Source: Channa striata (Eukaryota; Chordata; Actinopteri; Anabantiformes; Channidae). From it: a stretch of 64,000 nucleotides of DNA. Numbering within the stretch: the stretch's first letter is position 1; the number at the start of each line of letters is the position of its first letter. Location: contig CM065168.1 of NCBI GenBank assembly GCA_033026295.1, positions 40,498,875-40,562,874 on the forward strand. Reading direction: 5' to 3'. A program made the position numbers and the translations under genes. Below the pieces are notes generated by a model. That model saw nothing but the letters and a program-made list of their open reading frames with translations. It made no database searches and had not been told where the DNA came from. Positions 1-13,873 of this stretch are shown here, piece after piece.

Positions 1-3000
1 TTTTTCCTTGTATGTGCTGTATGTTCCTGTATTTTGAGCACATTTTTACAGGATCTCAGGCCTCACACATCACACCTCAACTCACAGGAGTGCACTTGCG
101 CAAGTCCAAATGAAACATGACGTATTGTATGATATCATTTGGCATTACTTTATAACCCTAACAGCCTGAGCCACGTAGAGTTTTGAGAAATGCACTGAAA
201 AGCGTGAACAGGTTTTCATTTGGGCACATTTCATATGGACAAGTAATGTGACTCCTTCATTAATTGCCTCATTTGCTGCATGACACAAGACAAACTAGTT
301 AAATGACTTCTGTGCTGCCCTGAGTCGATCAGACATTTTCAGTGTACTCCGTCAAACAGGGGCTAATTTCCTCTCCATTAATCAGAGCAGCCTTAGCACT
401 GACATATGGGAAGACTCTCGCTGATCATGGAGATTAATGTGGCTGCCCGCTCCCAGGTTCAGTCCTGCTCTCCAGTGGATGAGCTCAAACTGTGATCTAC
501 TGTCGCTGGTTTTCTCTCACTCAAGCTTGCTGCGTGGTACACAACACATCAGAAAAAATGCTTTGTCTAACACCAATGCTAAACGAAGAACCTAGGTCCA
601 TCTGTCCAAAGGAACAGGCAAGACATTTATCCTGTGTCCAGAGATGTCCAGGCTCGACATTGTGACTAAGGACTGAAATCTAATATTTTAAGTGAGTCTT
701 AGGCCTTCAACTACACTAGTCATTGATAATCCTAAAATGCAAACGCTGGAATATTTTCCTTGGTTTCCAAATGCTTGTTAATATGCCCAAGGAAATCAAA
801 ACACACCTCAGATATTGCTAAATTACATTTAACTAGACCAAATAAAGAAAACTATATCACTCTTATAAAACTCGTTTGGGCGCCAATAAAAACTTCAGTT
901 GAGAGCCAAATTTGGTTCACAGGCCTGTCTTTAGGCGGCTTTAGTCTCAACACAAAATGCTGGGCTGCCAAACTAGACAGTCAAAAACCTCTACAGGCCA
1001 AGACACTATGGAGGCCACGATGGCAGATATTTGACCTGACTGTGTTTGCCCATGCTGGGAATGAATATCTGGACTCCTGACTTTACTGCAGCTTCAGAGC
1101 CAGACATGTCAAACACAGAGTTAAAGGCTACACCAAATCACAACTTTCCCATCGCACGCACACAGACCCTGACAACACTTGATACCACAAGCTGTAAATA
1201 CAGTGGATCAAGGTAGACACAAATAACTCAATTCAAGCAGTCCCCCAATTCCTTAGTGGCCACTTGTTCACCCCCAGCAGCATCTCCAGATGACAGGATG
1301 TGAAACAGACAACAGTTGTGATACCTCTTTAAGGGCTCGGTCTTCCTGACAGCAGCCTTGAGAGCAAGTTCTCAGGATTACAGGACAACCAGATTTTGTT
1401 ACCTCATGCTGTCAAGACTGGGACACGGGTAGCGGGGTGTTGGGCTGCTAACGTTTGCCGTTTAGCAATAAACAGAATGTACAGCGGAGGCCCATGTCAG
1501 TAATAAATGGATTCACTTTGCAGCTGTTTACTCATTAAGTATTGGTTAGACTCTTATTCTTTTAAGAGCTCGGCACCAAAAGAAAGTCACAATCCATGGA
1601 AACTTTGACAAAAAATTTCAACCTCATGGCAGTGCAGCAAAATCCAAGGAACCCGTTGGTTCTTAGGATAAGTCACCCAGGAACTATGAATGTATGGTTA
1701 AACCCTCATGCTACTCTGTTATGATATGGTAGCCTGGACCAAAATGTGGACTGAGCTACCAAACGACTGAGAGATCCTCACTGCAGAGCCATGCCAGTAG
1801 CATGGAAGGAAAATGTCACAGCTGCAATGGCTCATCAGTTGAACTGTACTGAAATGCTGCAACAGAAAGAAGAGCTGGCACTGGACTCAACAGCCGTTTG
1901 TAGTGACAGGCTGTCACACGGGCCTCCCATCGTGAGTCAACAAACATGCTGTCTCATGGAGATGACAAGGCCCCCCATCAAACACGTCCACACACAAAGA
2001 GATCTCTGGGATGCTGACAATGATGGCCTTTCATCAAACGGGCATGGGTGCTTCAGTTCGCCCAGCGACCTCCCCCACCCACCCCAAGCCTCGACTCGTT
2101 GTCATGGCCGTAAAAATACAAACTGAAAAATGCCATCAGCAGGGCCATCATAAGGTCATTGTCCGAAAATCAAAAAGAAAATGTGCTTGATTCATTCCGA
2201 TTAGGGATGAAGAAGAGAGGAAGAAGGAGGGAGGGTTACGGAGGAAATGCTCCATGGGAAGCGGGAGGCAATGAAAATAAGGACAACAGAAGAGGTAAAA
2301 GATCACAAAACAAGAAAACTCTTCGCTTGCAGTTTTGCTGTTTAATTTCAAGCTCTATTAACTACAGGCTAATGGAAGACTCAACCTGAAATTCTAATAT
2401 CACAAAAGGTTTGCTGCTTGGTCCACCAAGTTTATTTCCCACCAAAGTTATTACTTTTCACATATACAGGGTCAATATTCCTTGTGCACAAGCAGACTGG
2501 GTGTTTGCTTCGCAGCTCCATTGCTTTCCACACATCTTCAGTGAAAACAGCAGCTACTGCAATGTTTGGTAATGACCCAATCCAACAAGCACATACACTG
2601 CAACCGTGCATCCAGCACAGAAACATGGCTCGACTGCATGACTTCCACAAATCTCCTCTGTGTCTTTAAAGATGTATTTTATTCAAAACACTCATAAATA
2701 TCATAAATTTTGGACACACACACACACTTTTCATCTTTTCAATGGGCATCTCTTTCCATGGGTGGAGTACCTTTGATTTGTGGCTTTCCTAAACCTAGGC
2801 ATAGAATCCACGCTTAGTTTGCCTCTGTCTAGACTTTTGCTGCAGCCGAACATTGGGCTGTGTCAAAGATACAATACTCTTCTCAGAGGTTGGGCTTGAG
2901 CTCACTGTTGGCAGGGATTTCTTTTTGGACACTTTAACCAGCCAGCAAATCTGGGTGGGCAGCTGGTAGTAACCTGAGCTCCATCTGATCGACGCCAAGT

Positions 3001-6000
3001 TCTAACTCTGTGCTGTCCCTGGGGCACTATTTCTAACCTTACAGCCTGGTGCCCGAGCTTACCACAACTGTCTACACGCTTTAAAATGCCACACAAAGGC
3101 CGCTTTGAGTACTTAATGAAAATATGATACGAGAACGTGTTTCTTTTGAAATTAGAAAGACAGGGGCGGCGGGTACTTCTGCAGTCGCACTGGATGAAAG
3201 AGTTTAAAAAAGTCTTTGAGTGGTCAGTAATTAAAATGAGTAATATCTACAGTAAGCGATGGTGCTCAAAGAAGACAAAATCTTTTATGTTTCGATTAAA
3301 TTTTGCGATGGACAAAATACAGATAATTTGTATCCAGGTAACGGTGACCTGAGCTCCATCCACTGTGTCTCTTTCTGCTTAGTTCAACAAGCTCACAGAC
3401 ATTTGATTACCATTGATTTTGAATGATGAAAGTCTGTATAACTTCATTAAGTTTTTTCAATATGTGAAAGTAGATGGGCTAAGGCATCGTTGATCCAGCT
3501 TTTATGGTATAGTCATTACCTGTCATACTCTTGCCCACACACTTCTCTTTCAGGTGCAGAAACCATTAGCAGATGTGACACTGACGTATCAGTGAGATGC
3601 AATTTCTCAAACATTGTCATCACGGTGCAGTTAAAAGAACTTTCAGGATGCCAATGCCTACCTGTGGTTACCAATACATAGAGCTCAATAGCGTCAAATC
3701 AAATTTTCTAGTGGCATTAGCAGATATGACAAAGACGGGTAAACACCTCCATCACTTAAAGTTCACAAAATCCACTGGATTATTTTTCTTGTTAGTTTTC
3801 ACCTTGACAAAAGGTCAACGCTCCTCTCAGTTGTACTAAACATGCATGTCAACAGACCAAAGGGAGACTGGCTGTTCCCCTGACTCTTTTCCTCCAGTCC
3901 TAATGCTAAGATAAGATAAGTAACGACTTACTACTGACTGTGGACAGCACACATGCAGGCAAATGCAAAATGTTAAACTAGATGCGTTTAATAAAAATGT
4001 GAAACATCCATATATATTCAAGTTTCAACTAATGCATTTTGGTGAGAGAAGCCGCCAGGCTGCATGTACTGCACAGTATCAGCGCTGTCTGGCAGCAGGC
4101 AGCAGGATGAGGTAGTAGTCTGAGTAAGGGTGGAGGCATTCAAGGGTGCAAAGCAGCCATAAACAGCAGGCACTTTCTCTCAAGTTTTCTTTTGGTTATA
4201 CAATTTTAATTCCAAGCACAACACCAAGCTGGTTCGAGAGTCAGAGCATAGCTCTGTCCGGTCTCGGACCACTTGTGTTTACAGGCTTTACAGACTGGCT
4301 AATACCACTGGTGTCAATCTTATGTTATGATGGTGAGAGGCTGAGACTTTATTTATAACTCGCTGGCCAGACTAATCTAATCTTGTGTACAATATGATTA
4401 AAGCTCCCTTAGGAAAATTTTAAAGCCCTTTTCTGAAGAATCAATATTTGCATAACATGACAATAGTTAACATGGAGATTTGCTGGTGGCGTTACATGTT
4501 TGACCAGAACAAGAAGCGCAATTACGCTGCGTTACAGCTGACGTCATTGCCAAATAATCTCATCACCTGGTGAGACATTGTAGGTTTGTTGTGTCGAGAG
4601 CAAAGTGGTAAACAGGCACATATCCAGTTTCACATGGGAGATGGATCACGTGTTTTGTCCCTTTAAACCACACATCAAATACTTGCCAAACAACTGTCAA
4701 CAGCTGCAGGTGTCATCAACTGCCAGCAGATTGATTCTGGCAGTAGTGACACAGTTTCGGACGCAGAACTAGATTTCAATCATTAGCACACAATGCAGAC
4801 AGAAGTGCAGCCAGAGTTGTACAGCTGTTAAGTGCATTGAATAAGCATAAGTGACGATTCCTCGGACAGCTCGGAAACTCAGTGGCGACTGTGAGCACCG
4901 AAGGGAAATTATACTACTGAATTCGGCGCGACCTCGCAATTTAAATCATAAATCATCAGGAAAACATTGCAAGATGCAGCACTGTTTTTTTTAAGCTGAC
5001 GTGAAATCAGGCATTTAGGCTGCAGCAATGAAAAACATCAGCAAAGACCTGGAGGGACTGTCTAATAAAGAAAATGAGATGAATGGACACAATGTCACGG
5101 CAGTTTTAATAGTGAGATAAAACTGTGTTGATTCTTACATTCGCCTTCCTGGAGACAATCCAGACTTCTCTTGAGGTTGCGAGTTATATAAAGCAGCCGT
5201 TTGGCATCACAATCTGAACCTGAGGCCAGGAGCACATAATTAAAAAATCCCAAGAATATAGAATAGACGTTATTAAACAGACTGTATTATATTATAGTGC
5301 AAATAATCCTAGGTCAAAATATATTTGCACCTTTACGTGACCGTAATTGTCAGACTATTACAGCCAGTGTAATCACGCCATAGTTAAAATTAGATGATGG
5401 GAGAGGTTATGAAATATTGGCTGTAATTCATAAAGTCGCATCAAAAAGTAGGTTTGCTAAAAAAGGAAACACAGCTACTGTTGTGGCTCTCGTGTTTACA
5501 GCTGTCCACGCCTAGTTGGGCGACATCAACAAGCCCCCCCCTCTTTCTGCAGACCACTCTGACTCAAACTTTAGTGAAGTTAACACTGCGAGACTTTAGT
5601 CAATTCTTTTGACCTTGCAATCACTTTTTCATTGCTCTAAATACGCAGGCCAAGGATAAACCAGTTACTACCTCATTAAATATAACCCACCTGACTGCTT
5701 CAAAGGCAACTGAAAACTTAAAAGCAGGTGTGTTCTTTCTACAAATCTCCATGAAATTACTTCATTGCCTCAACTTTGAGGTTACTCCACATCCTTGAGA
5801 GAGAGGCTGCATTTCAATTAAAAGCATCCAAATGAATGTTAAGAGGTCTTAGTCACAAGCTTGGTCATAGCAGATGAAAATGGCTATTTGGTAAGGAATA
5901 TTTGCAAGGGAAAACAAAACTACAGGGGATCCACTGGCAAACTGATCTCAGATCAGCTCTAAAGATTCTGGATTTGAGCCCAGTTGTTGTGGACGTTGAA

Positions 6001-6237
6001 GGGAGCCAAAGTGGGAACAGGTGCATGGCAATTTATATCGCGGATGCCTGCTGCACTGTGTGCAATGGAGAGCAAGCTTAAAGCGAAACACAACAAAAGG
6101 TACAGTACATGAAAGACTCATTTCGAGGAGGTGCGAGATGACGCCTGAGATAAACAGTTCCTCTGCATGTGTTCAGCTCATCAGTCATTCCAGTGCATTT
6201 GGGATTTAGGGGGAAAAGGGGGGAATCAGCTGCTAAA

Positions 6238-6263
6238 GTGTGTGTGTGTGAGTGTGTGTGTGT
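6238..6263. repeat. (GT)n microsatellite
   Basis: Short GT run with one interruption. Confidence 0.9.
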
Positions 6264-9200
6264 TGATCCTTAAATTCCAGTAGCAGGTGTTGCTGAATGA
6301 GCCAGTGCACTTGATTGTATCCAGGGTTTTGTGGGTCTTACATGCATGTGTCCCCACACGGAAATGAGCCTTTTGGACATATGCACAGCTGTTGCACATG
6401 AGGGTGGCTGCAGAAATATCGGTGCTCAACTTAGAGCTCAGTTGCATATAAGTTCTGCACAACAGGTTTCTGGTTGATCTCTTCCATTATCACTTAAACT
6501 CCCCGCTGGGGGGAGGATTTGCACAATGTTGGCCTCTCGAGATCAAACTTTTAATCAGCAAAGCAGTTGAAGATCTAGAAGTGTGCTGCCTTTCCCATTA
6601 GTCTTGGTGCTAGTAACAAGAACCTGATTAGTACGTTCCAACATCAGTCATGTTCTCAGTGCTAAGCTAGACACCAACAGTAAGCCTGTTTACATGTCCT
6701 TAAAATTCTAGTATTGCACTGCAACAAATACACAAAACAGCTGCATATTTTACCAAAGGGCATACAGTCAGGGAGATGAACCAGGGTTTGAGTGTGTGGG
6801 TCTTGGAAACAAAAGAAGTATTGATTACGTTGGGCTGTTGCTCCCTGAAGGTTGCTAATAGTTCCCACATTGTAAACATTTCACCACAAGCCTTCATTTG
6901 AGGAAATGTTTCCCAGAAGAAGTGGCAGCCACTGGCACCCATCAATCCCACGGTACAAGAGTGTGTTTTGGCCTGACAGCCCTATTAACTCTAGCGAAAG
7001 AAGAAAATATGGTGAGGAAACCCTTGGACTGAAGAGAAGAAGGGAAAGTCCATCTTCTTGCAGCTTCGAAGCACAGCACGTGGTTCAAACAGTACTGGTT
7101 CGACAAGATTTACAAGATGTGTCTTAGTCCAGGCTACCACATACAATTAAAGACGGCAAACCTATTTTGGGTTTGGGAAAAAAGACTAAATAGCACTTCA
7201 TTTTCTATATAACCAATGACACTTATGTCTCTTGGCACTTCTTAACGGAGAAAGAAACTGCGGCATCTTGTACCAGTTTGCTTATTTAAGGCCATTCGGA
7301 GAAACTATATATTGTGTGCACTAGCCTGAACAATTCAGACTGTGCGTAGAGAGAGTCAGTTTATTCAAAGCTGTCATAAAGGTACAAATTTGACATTGGT
7401 GTTTATCAAAATTACCTTGTGTGCAGAGTTGAACCAAGGTTGTTTTAGGGGATTTAAAGCCAGCTGGAGACTGATCGTCTTACACCGCCACCTCACCAAC
7501 AGTCCACAAAATGTAAAGGTTGGATTGTTGGGCATGCATCTGATTCCTCGAACCTTTTTAGAGCAGTGGCTATAGCTTGCAGGCTCCTTCTAGTAATCTC
7601 CAGTAACTTTGTGTCAACTATCTTTTAACACGCACAAGGATGATAATTCATCATTTGCTTGCTTGCTTTCTGATCAAAGGGATCGAAAGTGTGTTGACTG
7701 AAAACAAGTTTCAAAGCAGATACGTCTTTATTTACAGTGCATTACAATGCACATGCCAAAAATAGTATTGTTAAGTTTTCTTTCAGCGCCAGCTCCCTGA
7801 GACTTATGCATCACAACAGATGGGCAAAAATCTCATGTTTCCCCCATGTTACTATTTTAGTCTCAAGTGTTGTTCTGCTGCCTCTTTCACAATTCTGACC
7901 AGAGCTCTCGAAGGTCAAAGGCCTCATCCACTCTGAGGGCACCAGACCATAAACAAACCAGAAGCAATTTCCCAACTTCCCCTTGTGTTTGTCAGTGCTG
8001 ACGTCAGTATCTGACGGTATCTGTGGCATTTACAAAGAGCCTTGAGGTTTGAAAAAGGTGGCGATTGAAAGATGAGCTTTGGGAGTCATCGCGGTTGGCT
8101 CAGCTGTCTGTCTCTATGCCCTGCCAGTGCCAGAGAGAGCAGAGCCGGTCTGTCTGCCTGCCCATCCACACGCCTGCATGTTCAGACTTTGGTAGATCTT
8201 GCCAACACTCAGTGGCATGACATGATAGCCCGGTGCTGTATACAAGTGTGTGGTGACCTGAGGTCAGTGCAACTTGGAGCTAAGGAAATTAAAGCTATGA
8301 TGCATCGTTCTTCATCAAATATCATAACATTATTCACAATAATACATCGACGATAGAATAGAAGAAATAACCAAAATGAAACTCAGAAGTTCTAAAGTCA
8401 GCCATAACTTCAGATGCAAAGTCTCCTGTTGATTGTGAATCCCAACCATCAAATGCTGTTGAGAAGACCTATTAGTCTATTTAGTTAAGCATGCAGAACA
8501 TTCCAAAATACCTACATTTTTATATCGAACCAATCATGGACTAGTACTGTCTTATGTGTCCAAATGTAAAGCCAAAACTCACAAGTAACTGGAAGCAACT
8601 TGGGTATTAATCGCTCCATGGCGTTTCAGGCGGGTGAAAGGAAAACACCCCAACAGTATCCAGTTGCCACTGTAGCGCAAAGATGTGGAGCTTCGGGTCT
8701 TGGCTCTGGGGCAAAAACATTACCAAGCCCATAAAATCATTTCCAAAGATCCTTAGAGAAAACATAATGCAATCCTGCAAGATTAGGGTAGGAGCCAGGT
8801 TAGCCTGTACAAAGTTGAGGTGGCATGGGAGGCCTAATTAGGGCTGTCAGGCTTTGCCAAAGCCACTTTGATATGGACCACTGCACAGCTGCAAGGCAAG
8901 TGGACTGTCAAAATTTCCTGAGTGAGCACAGGGATGTTTATTTAGACAATACCGCAGTTGTACCACGTGTAGAGATTTTGGGTTGGAAATCAGGGACTCC
9001 AGTATTAAAGGATTTACACACAAAAGAAAAGCTTCTCTCTGATATGTTGATTTAGTTTGACAATGAACCAAGGCTGGAGGTGAAAACCATGACCAGCAGT
9101 AAAAGACAAAACAACTGATCTTGCTTTTGTAAGTTTCTTAAGCCAAGACAATAGGATTGGGACAATGGTTGGTTCGCAAAAACATGTCCAGTGGACCAAC

Positions 9201-12200
9201 TTAGAACATGAGAGGAAACATGCAAATAAAGGAATTCACGCTACAATACAAAACCACAAGAGAAGGATGGTGGCGAGATGACAGGGCTCTGTCACATACA
9301 GTGTGTCATGTGGTCTATCAGAGCTTTGTCCAGCATCCACTTGGAAATATTCAGTCAGATGTAACTGGTGGAGGCGTCATTTAATGTAAGCTCTGGCAAC
9401 CACTGCAGCTCATGGAGGTAGTGCTGGTGATCCCACAATGCTTAGACAGTAATGACTGGGTTGGTTGCCACGACATTCACATATGGAGGGGTGAGCTGAG
9501 AAGAGAGAGAATGTGGGTCTCTGCTGTTGTTAGCAGTTCAATTTCAGGTGGCCTGGATTGTTGGGCCAGACGGACTTTGGCACAGGCCAAGTCGCACCAA
9601 GAATTTTACTCCATCTCAAATTCTTCAGTTTGGGAAAAGAGGAGCAGAAAGTGGAAGCACAAAAGGAGCAAACAATATTTGACAAGTCTAAGGACCTGCA
9701 ATTTATATTAAATCAGAAATGTAATTGAAATGCAAAAGCTTAGTTTGCATCAGCACGCACAAAACCTTCCACTCGATGACATTCTGCTCTGTGTGTAGGT
9801 TTTCTGAAATCTCAGTCGGGGATTGTATAGGGTTTGGAGGGAGACCGAGTCTGATGTAATTGGTTTATGACTGAGGTCTGGAACTAAGGAATGCTTTGAA
9901 GCACCACTTTTAATGAACGTGGATCATCTAGAAAGACATTTGTGTGTGTTCTCAGATGCCTTTGTTTCGCACACAACAACATCCGGTGGGTCACTTTCAG
10001 TGTAGGGAGAGAGTTCAAGAGGTTGGAGTCCCTGCATGGTGTTGGGGGTAGGACATTTGCACTGCTTGATAGCTTAAGGACTAAAAAAAATGTTTTATAT
10101 TGCTCAAACTACAGTTTTGGAGATACACAAATTGTGTATTTTGGATTTCAATGCATGTGAGCGGAGGGGCACTTCGAGTAGCTGATGAGTCATTATTGGA
10201 TTTTACAGCTTGTATTAGGCTTGACTGACAAGACAATAACCAGCAAAGCAGAACAAATGGAGGAACCACACTATGATGCAACATGGCTAATATCACGCAC
10301 AATATGGTAGCCATATCCTATTGACACCCCTCGAGGGTAAACAGACATAGAACAGAAGGAACACACAAGCCCCCCTCCCCCCCCACCGTCATCTGTTTTC
10401 TGTTTCGCTGGCGCTGCCTTGGCTAAACAGCAGCAGCCGGAACGATCCTTTGTGGCACAGTTCCAACACTCTCACCTTCTCTGATCTCCCTCCGGCGCAG
10501 CCGCCCTGGAGGTGCCACGGGCAATCACCTGCGAGTGGGGATTCATTCAGGCCTGTCCATCTACCACACTCACGCCACATCGGTCATGTTAAACGGCACA
10601 TGAACGCAAGATAGCTGGATAGGCTTATTAAATAACTGTGCCTCAAAGTATGGATATTTTGACTTGATGAATCCCCCACATGTTTTTTCATGTGTTAATT
10701 TAGTTTATAAAATGTAAAAAGCGGTAAAAAGCAATTCTGTCGTTGTGGTAATTTATGCACACACCTTTGTCGGGGGAGAGGAATTTGTGAAATACAAACA
10801 CATCTCTTGTTCTTTGATTTGAAAAACAATTATAACTCTCTGTTGCAGAAGTGTAATTAAAGCAATTTGTTTGCAACATTATGAACTGTGGTCGATCTGT
10901 TTTCCGTCAGCGAGCCCATAAAATAAAATGTCAGGCCGAGTCTGATTAACTGAACACGAGCAAAGTGAAACACTAATTCAAACAGTGCAGCCACTCGCAG
11001 GACTGGAGCTCTGATAATTACAGTATCAAATGTATATTTCAAAGACGTCTTTTCACAGCTGGACCACATTCCAACTATAAGTCTTTGGCTCGAGTCAGCT
11101 TAGTGGACATCCATCCCCAGCACCACCTAAATTTAAGGGAAAAGGTGCTAATCCCCCACCTTGGCAGCCATGTAGATACACTGGACATGTGCCACGATAA
11201 TCCGCTGTTTAATGATCGCTAAGGTTTGTCCTGCTCTTCAGAGGGATCTACTATTCTTGTTCAAATATTTGCTGATACTTAAGCCAATGCACCAAAATTT
11301 AAACGGGACACTTAACTTCACTGTGAGCCTATAAAATAATCAAATTTGAGTGTCTGACAAACCACATCTGAAATGTGTAATTTCCTAAATCGGGAATTTA
11401 CATCAAAAGACACACATGTTCCACGTGCAGTGCAGATTAAACAAGAAATACAAAGAAGCACAAATGCAAATTTAGTGGCGTCGTGTTGAAGCTACTGAAG
11501 GGGTGCCGCGAAAGGAAGCAGGCCTTTTTCAACACTTCCAGCCCGCTAATATGAACTCGAAATCTGTGAACCGCAGCTGGGGGCCTCACAACCATCGGGC
11601 ATTCTTTAAAAGGAAGCTTCTGGCTCAGTAATATTATTATTAGTGTCATTTCTTTCCTGAACAGAGCCTCTGTTGTTTTCGGCGACATGCTTGGTGTTCC
11701 GCATTCACTTAATGAAGCATGCTGACTTCCTCGCTCCCCAGTGTGCCTGCACGGCCTCTCGGAAGAGTGTGGAGCGTGAGGAGGAAGGAAGGAGGCTATA
11801 AAAGGACACTAAAAACGACTGCGATACAGGCAGCGCCTTGCCTGGCTTGTTTACAGCGAGATCCCACTAATGTGGCTCAAGTGAGGCTGATACGCTTCAC
11901 ATGCGAGAAGGTGTGTGACAACCGGTGTCCTGCACACTCCGAAATTTAAACCGGACCTCGCGGAGTCCGATCAAGTGTTAACCAAAGCCTGCCGGCCTGT
12001 GACTCATATGGTCTCTCCACAATTGTGTAATTGAGTAATAGCTTTCAAGAGCCTGTTTACATTTTCCAGCTTACTTTTATCTTTTACGCCAGATGTAAAT
12101 CCTGTCTTACTGTTGTCTTTTTTCCCCCTCTCCACAGGCGTGAACCTAACCATATCCCTGCCTCCACAGTAAATTCACTGCAACTGAAGTTGTGTAAACG

Positions 12201-12202
12201 TG

Positions 12203-12225
12203 AAAAAAAAAAAAAAAAAAAAAAA
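12203..12225. repeat. Poly-A tract
   Basis: About 23 consecutive A; no retroposed gene seen beside it. Confidence 0.95.
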
Positions 12226-13550
12226 GGAGGCCACTAAGACGGTCTCTGATAGAGTCAAGACACTGTCTTGTTCTTGAGCCCCGTGAGAGGATGGTTTCAA
12301 TGAGCAGACAGGAGCAGGAGCAGTAGACCACATGAGAGGGGCTGTGATGGAAACCCCTCGGTACACACTGCAAATCAAAGCGAAACCATGTAAGTGTTTT
12401 TCCACACACGTTCAAGAGACAGGGAGGGATGGGCCCAGGCTCCAGTTCAGTCTGGTCTCCTGTGAATGTCCTAAAATTCACATGCGCGCTTTTGTGCACA
12501 AATGTGTGTTTTCTCATCGCAAAGGGATCAAGGAAGAAGGTGCTGAGAGCTGGATAAAACAAATCATATTAACCACTAATACACAGACAATGGTTGAAGA
12601 TACGCAGAAGTTTAAGTTAAAATGTTTTAATAAGATTAGCCTGTAAGTCTGTACTTCAGGAATAGCAAGTCCATTATGTTCAAATTTGCTTGTAAATGCC
12701 AAAATCTGAAAATGTCCAAACAATGTCAGACAAGGCAGAAGACAAACCAGTGGACACAAATGAAATGAAACTTCTTAAAGACTGCATTGTCATTATGAAA
12801 GACAACAGTGAACCTCAGTAAATAAAGGCTGGGTTGAACACAGCAGAGAAATTATATTCTGGTCACCTGGAAAGAACTCAAAGTGCAAAGACCCTCTTGC
12901 AAAGATCTTTGAAGGTCTATGGCAACTGGTTGGGTGTGTTTGCTGTGCGTGTGGAGTGAGCCGGGTTTTCTCACTCAACTGAGAACCGTTGTAAAATTAA
13001 ATATCTAATCTCTTCATAAGACGTAATGATAATGTGCATTTTTTTGTGCTGCTGCTGCAATATTTCCATCGAGCGCGGAGGAAACGCACAATTCTTAGCG
13101 TTTATGCTAATTCTACAAAGTACAAGCTTGTTGCACTCTTGCATGTGGTTCCCCTGACATTTTCTGGATGCGGAGACAAGTTTGCTTCCACACAGACTAG
13201 TTTTTGATGCAAACACAGGAGCAGCTTTGACGGGAGCACAAATATTGACTTCTCCAGGACAGATCCACTGTGGCCTGGGGTTGAAGGGGCACGGACCTCC
13301 CCTGCTCCCAGGGCTGCTCCCCACACCTGCTGTGGTTGGCAGCCTTATATACGCCCACGCCAGTTGGAAATGTCAGTACAGTGCAAAGGCAAGCTGGAGA
13401 TACACGAGGCTCGTAGGGCTGCGCATACATTTTCTCTCCAACACACTTTCTTCTCTGTTTCATCTCCAGCCCAGGATTTTAGGAGTCTGACAGGGGCTGC
13501 TTTCTTGGTGAGAACTAGGAGCCATGCCAATTGTCTGTCTAACCTGAGCA

Positions 13551-13551
<1 letters not shown>

Positions 13552-13581
<30 letters not shown>
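13552..13581. repeat. (CA)n microsatellite
   Basis: About 15 CA units. Confidence 0.95.
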
Positions 13582-13582
<1 letters not shown>

Positions 13583-13850
13583 AACCAAACGAGCTACAAG
13601 ACCTCACTGACATATTCAATATTTTCCGACATAAATACTGGACTAAACCATAAGCCACTTCGTCTCTGCGGCGCGTTTAGAGTTTCAGAGCCGTCTAACG
13701 GACGCGGCGGGCACAGGTAAAATCCCCGATGTCCGTGGCAATGCCGCGCCGCCGTAGAGTCAACACCAATCATTAATAGTCACACTGCTGCGCTCGCTGG
13801 AGCAAAACACACTAACGCAGGGAAAATTAGTCAGGATGGGACCTTTTCAG

Positions 13851-13873
13851 GGCTGTGACATTTTGTCACAGCC
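13851..13873. repeat. Short perfect inverted repeat
   Basis: GGCTGTGACA-TTT-TGTCACAGCC, 10-bp arms with a 3-base loop. The TGTGACA/TGTCACA core resembles a TALE homeodomain (TGACA) site pair, but function is unproven. Confidence 0.75.

Noticed and set aside
12146..12562. 138-codon minus-strand frame
   Set aside because: It contains a poly-Phe run encoded by the poly-A tract; not a plausible protein.
13100..13330. Gly/Pro-containing minus-strand frame considered as a collagen exon
   Set aside because: No regular Gly-X-Y periodicity; Gly spacing is irregular.
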